This document shows positions 30,061-42,815 of a stretch of 64,000 nt of DNA, one piece after another (position 1 is the first letter of the stretch; each line of letters opens with the position of its first letter). The DNA is from Rhodanobacter sp. Its GTDB lineage: Bacteria > Pseudomonadota > Gammaproteobacteria > Xanthomonadales > Rhodanobacteraceae. The translations under genes were made by a program, and so were the position numbers. The DNA lies in contig JASBTI010000012.1 of NCBI GenBank assembly GCA_030148505.1, positions 1 to 64,000 of the forward strand. The letters run 5' to 3'. A model generated the notes under the pieces. The model was not told where the DNA came from, made no database searches, and worked only from the letters and a program-made list of their open reading frames with translations.

Positions 30061-33000
30061 GTGTAACCGAGTGGATGCAGCGGCACCGCCGCTCGTTGCT
30101 GTTTCTTGCATTGATGCTGACCATTGGCGGTATCGCCAGTGCGTTCCTGATGCCGGTGGCATTGTTTCCGAACGTGGCGTTTCCGCGGGTGCAGGTAACC
30201 CTGGACGCGGGCGACCGTCCGGCCGATCAGATGGCGATCGAGGTGACCACACCGGTGGAGGTGGCGATTCGCCGCGTGCGTGGCGTGCGCGACGTACGCT
30301 CCACCACCAGTCGCGGCAGTGCCGAGATCGACGTCAAGTTCGATTGGGGTACCGACATGGCGTCGGCGCTGCAGATGATCAATGCCGCCGCCGGGCAGGT
30401 CTTGCCGCAGCTGCCGGCGGGAACCCGGCTGAGCACCCGCCGCATGGATCCCACCACGTTTCCGGTACTGGCGTACAGCCTGCGTTCGCATACGCTGTCA
30501 CCCAGCGCACTGCACGACCTGGCGATGTACCAGCTGCGCCCGTTGCTAAGTGGCATCAGCGGGGTAGCGCATGTCGACGTGCAAGGTGGTGAGGTGGCGG
30601 AGTTCCATGCCGATGTCGATCCGGGCAAGTTGCGTGCCTTGAACCTGAGTCTGGCCGAGGTCTCGACGGCAGTCAGCCAGGCGGCGACGATCCAGGCGAT
30701 GGGGCGGGTCTCCGATCACTACAAGCTGTTTCTGCTGTTGGCCGACAATCAGCCCAGGACCGTTGCCGCATTGCGTGACATCGTGGTCAGGGCAGGGCCC
30801 GGTGGCGTGGTGCGCCTTGGTGATGTCGCTCGGGTCAGCTTGAGCCATGTGCCGCAGTGGATTCGCGTCAATGCCGACGGCCAGAACGCGGTGCTGATGC
30901 AGGTATATCAGCAGCCGGCCGGCAATAGCGTGCAGATCGCCAAGGAGGTAAAACAGCGTCTTGCCGACTACGCGCCGCAGATGCCTGCCGGGGTAAAGGT
31001 GGCGAACTGGTACGACCAGACCCAGCTGGTGACCGGCGCTGCCGGCAGCGTGCGCGATGCGATCCTGATCGGCATCGTTCTGGCCGGCCTGGTGCTGTTT
31101 GTGTTCCTGCGCAACACGCGAGTGATTCTGATCGCGCTGATCGTGGTGCCATCGGTACTGGCTATCACTGTATTGCTGCTGCACGTGCTCGGCATGAGCT
31201 TCAATATGATGACGTTGGGCGGCATGGCGGCTGCGGTGGGTCTGATCATCGACGACGTGATCGTAATGCTCGAGCACATCATGCGCCGGCTCAACCAGGG
31301 CGAAGGCAAAGTGCATGAACGAATCGCCGGGGCGGCGTGGGAGTTCACCCGTCCGCTGACCGGTTCCAGCGCGGCCACGGTAGTGATTTTTCTGCCGCTG
31401 GCCTTTCTGTCCGGGGTGACCGGCGCCTTTTTCAAGGCACTGTCGTTGACGATGGCCAGCGCACTGATCATTTCCTACTTGCTGACGTGGGTGGCGGTGC
31501 CATTGCTGGCCGAGCGCTTCATGGATCGGCGGCATCTGGTGGAGCACCCGCCGAGCCGCTTCACCACACGAATGATGGAGGCCTACCACCGTGTGCTCGG
31601 GCGCTGGTTGAAGCGCCCGCTGCTAGTCCTGCTGCTGGTGGTGCCGCTGGTCGTGATTGGTGGGTTTGCGTACACCCGCGTCGGCACCGGCTTCATGCCG
31701 AAGATCGACGAGGGCGGTTTCATCCTCGACTACCTGTCCAAGCCGGGTACGTCGCTGACCGAAACCAACCGTCTGCTGAATCAGGTCGAGACCATCATTC
31801 GCGCCAATCCGTACGTCGATACCTACTCGCGTCGTACCGGCCTGCAACTCGGGGGCGGGCTGACCGAGGCCAACCAGGGCGATTTTTTCATACGCCTGAA
31901 AAACAGCTCGAGGCCATCGACTGAGGAGGTCATGGCGCAGATCCGTACCAAGGTGGAGCACAACGTGCCGGGTCTGGATATCGAGCTGTCACAGCTGATG
32001 GAGGATTTGATCGGCGACCTGGTGGCAGTGCCGCAGCCGATCGAGATCCAGCTCTACAGCGACAACGTCAAGCAGCTCGATGCTACGGCCACCCGGGTAG
32101 CCGGTGCAATCGGCAAGATCAAGGGTGTGGTCGGCGTGCGCAACGGCATCAACCCGGCCGGTGACGCCCTGACCGTACAAGTCGACTCGGTCAAGGCGGC
32201 GCTGCAGGGTCTCGACCCGGTGAGCGTCACTCGCCAGGTGGCGGCGGCGGTCGATGGCACCGTGGTGGCGCAACTGCCCGAAGTGAGCAAGGTGGTGGGC
32301 GTGCGGGTACGTTTTCCGGAAAATTCGCATCGACGGCTGGAACAGGTCGCCGACATGCCGATCCGGGCCGCCGACGGCCATCTTTTGCCGTTGTCGCAGG
32401 TGGCTACCCTGCATGAAGTACAGGGCCAGCCGGAAATCACCCGCGACAACCTGAAGCGGATGGTGGCGGTCACCGGGCGCATCAGCGGGCGCAGTCTCGG
32501 GTCCACCATCGCTGACGTGAAGCAGGTATTGGCGAAGCAGGGCATGCTGCCGAAAGGCATGTTCTATCAGCTCGGCGGCCTGTACCACCAGCAGCAGAAG
32601 GCTTTTCGCGGCTTGACCATCGTGATGCTGGCGGCGATCGCCCTGGTGTTTACCCTGCTGCTGTTCCTGTACGAGAGCTTCCGCGTGGCGATGACCATCA
32701 TGGCGATGCCCTTGTTGGCGTTGCCGGCAGTGTTTGCCGGGCTTTGGATCACCGGAATCGAGTTGAACATTTCCTCGATGATGGGCATGACCATGATTGT
32801 CGGCATTGTCACCGAGGTAGCGATCTTCTACTTTTCCGAACTGCAGGAGGCCGAGGCCGAAATGGCCTTGCACGGTGCGCTACACGAGGCCGGCAAGCAC
32901 CGCACGCGGCCGATCTTGATGTCCACGCTGGCCGCGATTCTGACCCTGTTGCCGCTGGCGCTGGCGATCGGTCAGGGCTCGCAGATGCAGCAGCCGCTGG

Positions 33001-33107
33001 CGATCGCAATCATCTCAGGCATGTTGCTGCAGTTGCCCTTGGTACTGCTGGTGATGCCGGTGCTGTATTCGCTGCTGCGTCGCCGGGACGCGAAGCAGGT
33101 GACGTGA
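30057..33107 (+). CDS. RND efflux transporter permease
   Basis: 1016 residues from GTG 30057, overlapping the adaptor stop. Twelve membrane helices are arranged as 1+5 twice, with two large periplasmic domains. Helix 4 carries GLIIDDVIVMLEHIMR; the paired acidic residues DD are those used for proton relay in drug-type (HAE) pumps. It lacks the extra features of CusA-type metal pumps. The substrate is unknown. No regulator gene adjoins the operon. Confidence 0.92.
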   Translation: MSVTEWMQRHRRSLLFLALMLTIGGIASAFLMPVALFPNVAFPRVQVTLDAGDRPADQMAIEVTTPVEVAIRRVRGVRDVRSTTSRGSAEIDVKFDWGTDMASALQMINAAAGQVLPQLPAGTRLSTRRMDPTTFPVLAYSLRSHTLSPSALHDLAMYQLRPLLSGISGVAHVDVQGGEVAEFHADVDPGKLRALNLSLAEVSTAVSQAATIQAMGRVSDHYKLFLLLADNQPRTVAALRDIVVRAGPGGVVRLGDVARVSLSHVPQWIRVNADGQNAVLMQVYQQPAGNSVQIAKEVKQRLADYAPQMPAGVKVANWYDQTQLVTGAAGSVRDAILIGIVLAGLVLFVFLRNTRVILIALIVVPSVLAITVLLLHVLGMSFNMMTLGGMAAAVGLIIDDVIVMLEHIMRRLNQGEGKVHERIAGAAWEFTRPLTGSSAATVVIFLPLAFLSGVTGAFFKALSLTMASALIISYLLTWVAVPLLAERFMDRRHLVEHPPSRFTTRMMEAYHRVLGRWLKRPLLVLLLVVPLVVIGGFAYTRVGTGFMPKIDEGGFILDYLSKPGTSLTETNRLLNQVETIIRANPYVDTYSRRTGLQLGGGLTEANQGDFFIRLKNSSRPSTEEVMAQIRTKVEHNVPGLDIELSQLMEDLIGDLVAVPQPIEIQLYSDNVKQLDATATRVAGAIGKIKGVVGVRNGINPAGDALTVQVDSVKAALQGLDPVSVTRQVAAAVDGTVVAQLPEVSKVVGVRVRFPENSHRRLEQVADMPIRAADGHLLPLSQVATLHEVQGQPEITRDNLKRMVAVTGRISGRSLGSTIADVKQVLAKQGMLPKGMFYQLGGLYHQQQKAFRGLTIVMLAAIALVFTLLLFLYESFRVAMTIMAMPLLALPAVFAGLWITGIELNISSMMGMTMIVGIVTEVAIFYFSELQEAEAEMALHGALHEAGKHRTRPILMSTLAAILTLLPLALAIGQGSQMQQPLAIAIISGMLLQLPLVLLVMPVLYSLLRRRDAKQVT

Positions 33108-33200
33108 TTGCTGCGTTGATCGAGGCAGGCATGGTGGGCACTGCCCGCCATGCCCCCACCTTCGGGGTACGGCGCCAGCCCAGTCCATGGTGGTGGCGGT

Positions 33201-33674
33201 TTAGCGGACCGGTTTGGCCAGGCGCAGCAGATCCGGCGCAAAGCCGGTTGCCTCGTACAGCGCACGGGCACGCTGATTGCCGGGAAACACGGCCAGCGTC
33301 ACCAGTTGGCAGCTGTGTTCGCGGGCCCATGTTTCGGCGTGAGCCAGCAATGCCTTGGCGATACCCTTGCCTTCGTGTTCCGGCACCACGGCAAGATCGG
33401 AAATATGGCAATTGCTGCGGCCGGTGAAGAAATCCTCCGCCCGCTGCAGATGAATGAAGCCGACCCGTTCGCCCTGCGCATTCTCGGCCACGAACAGGTA
33501 GCTGTTTGCGGGCTGATCCTCGAGGTGCCGCAGCAGGTCGTCGCGGATGCCTTCGATACATTCGTGGCGGCGGCGCCACGGCGGCAGCGTGAAATCCACG
33601 AAGCGTGGTACCAGTGCGAGGATGAAATCGTCGTCGTCGTCGGCAAGACGAATCAGCAAGGTCGTGTCAGTCAT
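33201..33674 (-). CDS. GNAT family N-acetyltransferase
   Basis: 157 residues. The acetyl-CoA binding region is ISDLAVVPEHEGKGIAKALL, followed by NQRARALYEATGF, a complete GNAT fold. The N terminus has an acidic run (DDDDDF). The substrate is unknown. It converges on the RND operon, 93 bases away. The 244 bases upstream (33675-33918) hold no gene that I can support. Confidence 0.85.
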   Translation of the reverse strand: MTDTTLLIRLADDDDDFILALVPRFVDFTLPPWRRRHECIEGIRDDLLRHLEDQPANSYLFVAENAQGERVGFIHLQRAEDFFTGRSNCHISDLAVVPEHEGKGIAKALLAHAETWAREHSCQLVTLAVFPGNQRARALYEATGFAPDLLRLAKPVR

Positions 33675-33918
33675 CGGGAGAATGTAAAAGCAGCAGGGTG
33701 ATGATGGTTTCTACACCTTGTAGCCGATTGACGAAAGTCCTGGACAGTATGTCGCCGTGGTGGCACCAGCCTCGAGATCCGGCACGGCAAACCCACAGCG
33801 GAGGTTTGGGCCTCTACTATCGCAAGTCAGCCGCACCGGACAAGCGAACTGCCCGGTTGTCGGCAATCACCGGTTTTTGCCGTGACGTACGCCGGGCCGG
33901 CGATCTTGGCGTGTGGCT

Positions 33919-34329
33919 TCAGCCCTGCCGGTACAGTTTCATCAGCCCGACCACGCCCAGGCCCCACACGCCGTTGAGCAGCAGGGCGCCGAGGATCAGT
34001 TTCGGATCGAAGCCGCCAGCGACGGGCATGCCCTTGAGCGGAAACACCACGAACAGTGCGACGCTGCTGGGCAGCAGTGCGCCCCAGATCATCCCCCAGA
34101 GCCAGCGTTTGCCGCCGTGATGCTTGCGGATCAAGGCCCACAGCAGGATGCCCCACAAGCCACCCCAAAATGCCAGGGAAAGCACCGAGGGTACGCCAAG
34201 CGGCGGGACCGGGGTCATGTTCCAGGCCCGATGCGGAAAGACACCGATCAGATGCAGTATTTGCAACAGGCCTTGGTGAAACACCAGGGTGGAGACGAAT
34301 CCTGCAATGAACGAAAGCAGCCACTTCAT
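33919..34329 (-). CDS. Small integral membrane protein of unknown function
   Basis: 136 residues from MKWLLSFIAGF; AGGAG lies seven bases upstream of the ATG at 34329. Four hydrophobic segments are visible (about 3-25, 45-65, 73-95, 105-130). No known motif. The longer frame to 34386 is not used. Confidence 0.7.
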   Translation of the reverse strand: MKWLLSFIAGFVSTLVFHQGLLQILHLIGVFPHRAWNMTPVPPLGVPSVLSLAFWGGLWGILLWALIRKHHGGKRWLWGMIWGALLPSSVALFVVFPLKGMPVAGGFDPKLILGALLLNGVWGLGVVGLMKLYRQG

Positions 34330-34469
34330 GGGAATCTCCTGGACAACGGGGTGCCGGGTTCGTGGCCCAGCTGCACCGTCCGGCATCGGCGCAGCGTGCT
34401 GCCGCTGAGAGTGCCGTTGCCGGCATTCCTCAGAGCGAGAGGCGGGGTGATCGACTCAGGCAACTGATT

Positions 34470-36443
34470 TCATGTGCCGACCACCGGTAGGGCGATGAAA
34501 CTGGCGTGGCCTGGTGCATGGTAGATCCGCTGGGTCGCTTTCTTGTAGTCGGCTGGCTTGGCCCAGAAGATGTTCGGCACGAAGGTCTGCGGGTTGCGGT
34601 CGTAGAGCGGGAACCAGCTCGATTGCACCTGCACCATGATGCGATGGCCGGGCAGGAACACATGGTTGGCGGTCGGCAGGGCGAAACGGTAGCTCAACGG
34701 CTGGTTCGCGGCCAGCGGCTGCGGATTGTCGAGCCCGGTACGATAGCGGCCGCGGAAGATGTCCATCGCCACGGCGAGCTGGTAGCCGCCCATTTCCGGC
34801 TGTGCCGCCACCTGGTCGGGATACACGTCGATCAGCTTGACCACCCAGTCGCTGTCGGTGCCGCTGGTGGAGGCCACCAGGTGCACCTCGGGCGAACCGC
34901 TGATGGTCAGTGGCTTGGTGAGCACGTCGGAGGTGTAGGTGACCACGTCGGTGCGCCCGGAGGCTTCGCGTTGGTCGTCCACCAGCCACTGTGGCCAGGT
35001 CAGGCCGTGGTCGTAGCCGATCGGCTGGATCGGGCGGGTGCGAAAGGGTACCGGGTGCGCAGGGTCGGACACGTAGGCGTCGAAGGCGGCACCGCTGGTC
35101 GGCGCGTTGAAGCCGAGTTTGTGATCCGGTTCCAGGTACAGTGGCCGGCTCTTGGCGGGGCAGCCGCTCTCACAAGCCAGAGGCCAGTGGCTCAGCCGCT
35201 GCCAACGGTTGGCGCCGGTCTCAAACGCGGTGACCGGGGCGATGTCGGCCTTCGGCGCACCGTCCTTGAGGTATTGCGCCAGGAACGGCCGCAGGATGTG
35301 TTCGCGGAAATACCTCCCGGTGTCGCTGCCGAAGCGGATGTCACCGAGCGCGCTGCCGTCGCCGATTTCCTGGCCGTGGTGCCATGGTCCCATCACCAGC
35401 TTGACCATGGTGCCGCTCGTGTCCTTGGGTTTGATGGCCCGGTAGACTGCCAGTGCGCCGTAGATGTCTTCCTGATCCCACAGGCTGTGCACCAGCATCA
35501 CCGGAACTTTCAGCGGCTGGGTCGCTAGCAGCCGGTCCACTGCCTGATCGCGCCAGAAGGCGTCGTAGGCGGGGTGCGCCACCAGCTTGTTCCAGAAACC
35601 CAGCTGTTGCATGCCGTATTGCTTGCCCAGTTCGCCGGCCGAGCCGGCCTGCATGAACAGGTCGTATTCGTCGTGATAGCTGGTCCACCACTTGATGCTG
35701 TTGTCGCGGCTGGCGGTCTGCTCGTAGATATACGCCATGTTCTGCTCACGGAAGGCGCCGTTGTGAAACCAGTCGTCGCCGCGCCAGCCGTCTACCATCG
35801 GGTTCATCGGTACCGCGACCTTGAGCGCGGGATGCGGGTGCACCAGCGACATCAAGGGCTCGAAGCCGTCGTAGGAAATGCCGATGGTGCCGACCTTGCC
35901 GTTCGATTCGGGCAGGTGCTTCACCAGCCAGTCGATGGTGTCATACGTGTCGGTGGCATCGTCGACCGGGGTGGGATTGAGCGGGCCGTGCACCGGCCGG
36001 TTCATCACGTAGTCGCCCTGCGAGCCATATTTGCCGCGCACGTCCTGCACCACGCGGATGTAGCCGTCCTCAAGGATCACATCGGTGACGTTGTCGTAGC
36101 CCTCGAGCATCGGGCCGAGATGGCCGCTGGGACTGTGGCTGGTCAACGCCTTGGCGTCGTAGGGCGTGCGGGTGAGCAGGATACCGGCGTGTTTGGCTCC
36201 TTTCGGGATCAGGATGATCGTGCGCAGCTTCACGCCGTCGCGCATCGGAATCATCACTTCCTTTCGCACGTAGTCGTAGCTGGTGCTGACCGGGGTGAAG
36301 TGGGCGGGGGTCTCGCTGGGGTAGTTCGGGTACCTGGCGGGGGCCGGGTCAGTGGCCAGTGCGACGCTGCAAATGGCAAGCAGCAGACTCAACAAAATGG
36401 GTAGCAGCGCAAACCGGACGGCCGCGATACGAGACGACTTCAT
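34470..36443 (-). CDS. CocE/NonD family hydrolase (X-Pro dipeptidyl-peptidase S15 type)
   Basis: 657 residues with a signal peptide (about 1-30) and a strong GGGGGAG before the ATG at 36443. The alpha/beta hydrolase domain carries the nucleophile motif GISYDG and a C-terminal beta-sandwich (from about 400). GPWHHGQEIGDGS probably holds the catalytic histidine. Relatives include alpha-amino acid ester hydrolases and glutaryl-7-ACA acylases of Xanthomonas and Acetobacter. Periplasmic; natural substrate unknown. The frame upstream to 36809 is not coding by homology. Confidence 0.88.
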   Translation of the reverse strand: MKSSRIAAVRFALLPILLSLLLAICSVALATDPAPARYPNYPSETPAHFTPVSTSYDYVRKEVMIPMRDGVKLRTIILIPKGAKHAGILLTRTPYDAKALTSHSPSGHLGPMLEGYDNVTDVILEDGYIRVVQDVRGKYGSQGDYVMNRPVHGPLNPTPVDDATDTYDTIDWLVKHLPESNGKVGTIGISYDGFEPLMSLVHPHPALKVAVPMNPMVDGWRGDDWFHNGAFREQNMAYIYEQTASRDNSIKWWTSYHDEYDLFMQAGSAGELGKQYGMQQLGFWNKLVAHPAYDAFWRDQAVDRLLATQPLKVPVMLVHSLWDQEDIYGALAVYRAIKPKDTSGTMVKLVMGPWHHGQEIGDGSALGDIRFGSDTGRYFREHILRPFLAQYLKDGAPKADIAPVTAFETGANRWQRLSHWPLACESGCPAKSRPLYLEPDHKLGFNAPTSGAAFDAYVSDPAHPVPFRTRPIQPIGYDHGLTWPQWLVDDQREASGRTDVVTYTSDVLTKPLTISGSPEVHLVASTSGTDSDWVVKLIDVYPDQVAAQPEMGGYQLAVAMDIFRGRYRTGLDNPQPLAANQPLSYRFALPTANHVFLPGHRIMVQVQSSWFPLYDRNPQTFVPNIFWAKPADYKKATQRIYHAPGHASFIALPVVGT

Positions 36444-36643
36444 GACAACTCCCCCTGGATGGACACCCCGCCATCCTACCTGCAGAACAGGGGCGCCGAA
36501 ACGGGCGCAGCGCCGAGGACGCTGTGGGTGGCCCTTGATCGCGAAGTCGTATCTGCCGGGCGGGTCGGGTTCACGCCGAGCCGGTACCTGCGTCGCGCGG
36601 GAACACCCGCGTCCGGCATGCCGGACGTGGGTGAAATCACGTG

Positions 36644-38419
<1,776 letters not shown>

Positions 38420-38448
38420 GACGGAGTCCTTCGGTAGATGGGTGTGGA

Positions 38449-38931
38449 TCAGCGATACGTGTGGGGGATGCCAGGCACGGGCGAGAGCCAGTCGTTGCCG
38501 TTGAAGCTGAAGTTGCGCGATTGCTTTTCCTGTTCGGGCCGGGCGCTGATGCTGCCACTGAGGCGATAGGCAAGCGAACCGGCGCTGCCCTTGTCGGCTA
38601 CGGCCTGTAGGGCTTCCGCCATGGCCGGCGTGGGCAGCACGTCAAGGTGGATCACGTCGCCGGCGAGCGCGGGGATATCCCGTTCGAAACGTGCGTGCAA
38701 CAGGATCGGCATCAACGAGGTCACCTGCAGCTGGCCTTCGAGCGACATGAAATCCATCTCGGCGTAACTGTTGTTCTGTATGCGTATCGTCAGCCGCCAC
38801 TGGCCGCCAGGCAGGACCGACAGCTGCTGGACGCTCACGCTTGGCGGAAACACACTCTTGCGTGGCGGTCCACAGGCGATCAGGCCAACCGTCAACAGGA
38901 CAAGCAGCAGGACTTGCAGCAGTCGTTTCAT
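38449..38931 (-). CDS. Lipoprotein with LEA/WHy-like fold
   Basis: 160 residues with a lipoprotein signal (lipobox GLIAC, Cys 20). The core has IRIQNNSYAEMDFMSLEGQL, a pattern resembling the water-stress (LEA_2/WHy) immunoglobulin-like domain; this is a weak match by eye. Function unknown. It is probably cotranscribed with the acyl-CoA dehydrogenase. Confidence 0.7.
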   Translation of the reverse strand: MKRLLQVLLLVLLTVGLIACGPPRKSVFPPSVSVQQLSVLPGGQWRLTIRIQNNSYAEMDFMSLEGQLQVTSLMPILLHARFERDIPALAGDVIHLDVLPTPAMAEALQAVADKGSAGSLAYRLSGSISARPEQEKQSRNFSFNGNDWLSPVPGIPHTYR

Positions 38932-39079
38932 GAGCTCACCTCAAACGATTGTTTGAATACTAACAGGGGCCGACCCATCGGTAACAGGTGCTCATGTTCC
39001 CGCGTGGCCGGCGCAATGGTTTCCATTGCGTCGCGGTGAAGGCATCATCGCGGCTCACTCTTCCGCCAGCAGACTGTCC

Positions 39080-39547
39080 ATGACCCGTCGCATCATCGCC
39101 CGCCGCTCACCGATCCACGGCAATGGGGTTTTCGCCAGCCAGGCCCTGGCCAAGGGCGATCACGTGATCGAATACAAGGGTCGATTGCTGACCCATGCCG
39201 AGGCTGACGCGCTTTACGGCGACGGTGGCGAGACGGGTCATACCTTTCTGTTCACGCTCAATGAGCAGTACATCATCGATGCCAACCAGCAAGGCAACAG
39301 CGCACGCTGGATCAATCACAGCTGTGCACCGAACTGCCGTGCGCTGGTCGAGGAAAGCCCCAGCGGCGATCCCCGCAAGGACAAGGTGGTGATCGAGACG
39401 CTGCGCAAGGTCCAGGCCGGGGAGGAACTCACTTATGACTACGGCATCGTGCTCGAGGTGCCGCATACCGCACGGATGAAGAAGCTGTGGCGCTGCCTGT
39501 GCGGCTCGCCGCATTGCAGCGGGAGCTTGCTCAAGCCCAGACGCTGA
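39080..39547 (+). CDS. SET domain protein (putative lysine methyltransferase)
   Basis: 155 residues starting MTRRIIARRSPIHGNGVFA; an in-frame ATG at 39026 would add 18 residues without homology. The SET signatures are complete: GNGVFA, the pseudoknot NHSCAPNC and the catalytic ELTYDYG. A post-SET-like cysteine cluster CLCGSPHCSG ends the domain. Small free-standing SET proteins are scattered in proteobacteria; targets are unknown. The gene stands alone on the plus strand and converges on the porin gene. Confidence 0.9.
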   Translation: MTRRIIARRSPIHGNGVFASQALAKGDHVIEYKGRLLTHAEADALYGDGGETGHTFLFTLNEQYIIDANQQGNSARWINHSCAPNCRALVEESPSGDPRKDKVVIETLRKVQAGEELTYDYGIVLEVPHTARMKKLWRCLCGSPHCSGSLLKPRR

Positions 39548-39622
39548 CGCAGGGGCGCGGCGTAGCGAGGTTCAACGCCCGGATGCCGGTTTGCATTCCG
39601 TTCCGGGCAGCGTGTTTGCACC

Positions 39623-40942
39623 TCAAAAAGTCAACGCGACACGCAGGCCCAGCACGGTGGCATCCGCCTTGCTACGGGCACCGCCAGGGTGGTGGATATA
39701 CTGGATATCGGGCATCAGATAGGCACCCGGGATGATCTGTGCCTTGTAGTTGAGTTCGGTGACGTATTCATAGCCCGGCGTAGCCACCGGCGGCCCCAGC
39801 GCAAAGCCGCTGAGTTGGTTGGCGTAGTTGAACTGGCGTGCGGCTACGTCGATCAGCTCGCTTACGTGATCGCGGCCGATCGCAAAACCGATGCGGTCAT
39901 GCGGGCGCGAGGCGAAGGGTGCCTCATATAACAGGCCCAGTGAGATCTTCTCGTCGACCAGATCGGTCTTCGGGTCACCCTTCATGAAGTTGCCGAAAAT
40001 CGACAGTCCGCCGCCAGCTGCATTGTCGAGCACTTTTTGTTGGCCCATTGCGTAAGTACCGGACACGCTGTTTTCGAGCTTGGCGGCGCCACCCGACAAG
40101 GCGATCGGCTGCTCATTGCTGTCAAATGCCACGTTCGGATAGTTGCCACTGTTGTGCCACCCGCCGACAGCCCAACTGCCGGGCAGGTCGTTATTGCCAG
40201 CGAGGCTGGTCTTCCAGCCCAATTCGAACAGGCTCAGAACGCCCTGGTTTTTCCCTGTTGGCGTAAAGGCAAGGCCACGTGCCTGCAGCAGATTGTTCTT
40301 GTTGGCCTGGAAGATACCTATTTTGATGTACCAGCTGCGACCTGGATTTATCCGCAGTACGCCCCCCGTCTGTGCAACGGGCCAGTTGTACCAACCCTGG
40401 GTGTTGTAGCCGGGTAGGGAGCCGCAGAAGTTGAGGTTCTGAAAATTGCACGAGAAAGGAAAGAAGCTGTCGCTGATGTCCATGCGGCCCAATTTGACGT
40501 CGATGAGGTCGCTCCAAAGCTGCTGCTCGTAGTAGAAGCGCGTCAATCGCGTGCCGTGTCCGGCACCGTATATTTCCTGGGTTTCCAGCAAGGTTCCCAG
40601 CCCGGCTTTCTGATCGAGCTGGGGGCCGTTGCGGTCGTTGAGGTCGATATGGAGCGAGGCGCCGCCCCATCCCAGAAGTTTTGCGAAATCGAACGCTGCG
40701 CCGATATGGATCTGGTCTGCGTAGGCGCTGGCTTTTCGGTTGCCGCCGCTGAGGTTGTGGGCAAACTCACCGACGTAGTCGGCGCTGAGATCGACGCCGT
40801 TATCATGCAGCCGCTGACGCGCGCCGCCCCAGTTGCCGCTCAGTGTGGTGGCGGTGTAATTCATGTCTTGCGCCATGGCAGGTGCACCGATGCTGGCCGA
40901 AACCCAGGTGATGGCGGCGATGGCGATAATTTTGATACGCAT
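39623..40942 (-). CDS. oprB: Carbohydrate-selective porin, OprB family
   Basis: 439 residues with a signal peptide cut after APAMA (residue 24). LSGNWGGARQRLHDNGVDL is the typical OprB start, and the protein ends LGLRVALTF with a terminal phenylalanine as expected for an outer membrane beta-barrel. It is the last gene of the glycerol gene cluster, so it may admit glycerol or related polyols; OprB proteins usually pass sugars. The function here is inferred from context. Confidence 0.88.
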   Translation of the reverse strand: MRIKIIAIAAITWVSASIGAPAMAQDMNYTATTLSGNWGGARQRLHDNGVDLSADYVGEFAHNLSGGNRKASAYADQIHIGAAFDFAKLLGWGGASLHIDLNDRNGPQLDQKAGLGTLLETQEIYGAGHGTRLTRFYYEQQLWSDLIDVKLGRMDISDSFFPFSCNFQNLNFCGSLPGYNTQGWYNWPVAQTGGVLRINPGRSWYIKIGIFQANKNNLLQARGLAFTPTGKNQGVLSLFELGWKTSLAGNNDLPGSWAVGGWHNSGNYPNVAFDSNEQPIALSGGAAKLENSVSGTYAMGQQKVLDNAAGGGLSIFGNFMKGDPKTDLVDEKISLGLLYEAPFASRPHDRIGFAIGRDHVSELIDVAARQFNYANQLSGFALGPPVATPGYEYVTELNYKAQIIPGAYLMPDIQYIHHPGGARSKADATVLGLRVALTF

Positions 40943-41045
40943 AGGTCAACTCTCCCTTGGAAAGACAGTCATCTCGCCGTGCCGCAGAACCATGCCGTGG
41001 TTATTTGCTGAGGCGCGCGGCTTGCCCGACTGTGGAAACATCTAT

Positions 41046-41082
41046 GCGATGAGTTGAAGTGCGACCCAGCGGCAACTCATCG
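41046..41082. repeat. Inverted repeat between glpK and the porin gene
   Basis: CGATGAGTTG near 41046-41055 and its reverse complement CAACTCATCG near 41072-41081 form a ten-base stem with a loop of about 16 bases. No T-run follows on either strand, so it is not a standard terminator; it could be an operator or an RNA structure. Confidence 0.4.
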
Positions 41083-41156
41083 TTACCGCATGGACGGCAT
41101 GGTCATGGCCAATGAACATTCCGTCGTTTTCCTCGCGATGGCATAACGACGAGATC

Positions 41157-42713
<1,557 letters not shown>

Positions 42714-42760
42714 TCAGAGCCGAACAGCGCATATCGAGGCTGCTCGCGTGAGGCGCGAAG

Positions 42761-42779
42761 GGCATGACCGAGTCATGCC
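42761..42779. repeat. Hairpin between glpF and glpK
   Basis: GGCATGAC, loop CGA, GTCATGCC: a perfect eight-base stem 37 bases after the glpF stop. Without a T-run on the minus strand it is more likely an RNA processing or stability element, or an operator, than a terminator. Confidence 0.4.
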
Positions 42780-42815
42780 GTCCGCCGATTTAAGAAAGGA
42801 TGCCTGTGCCGACAT

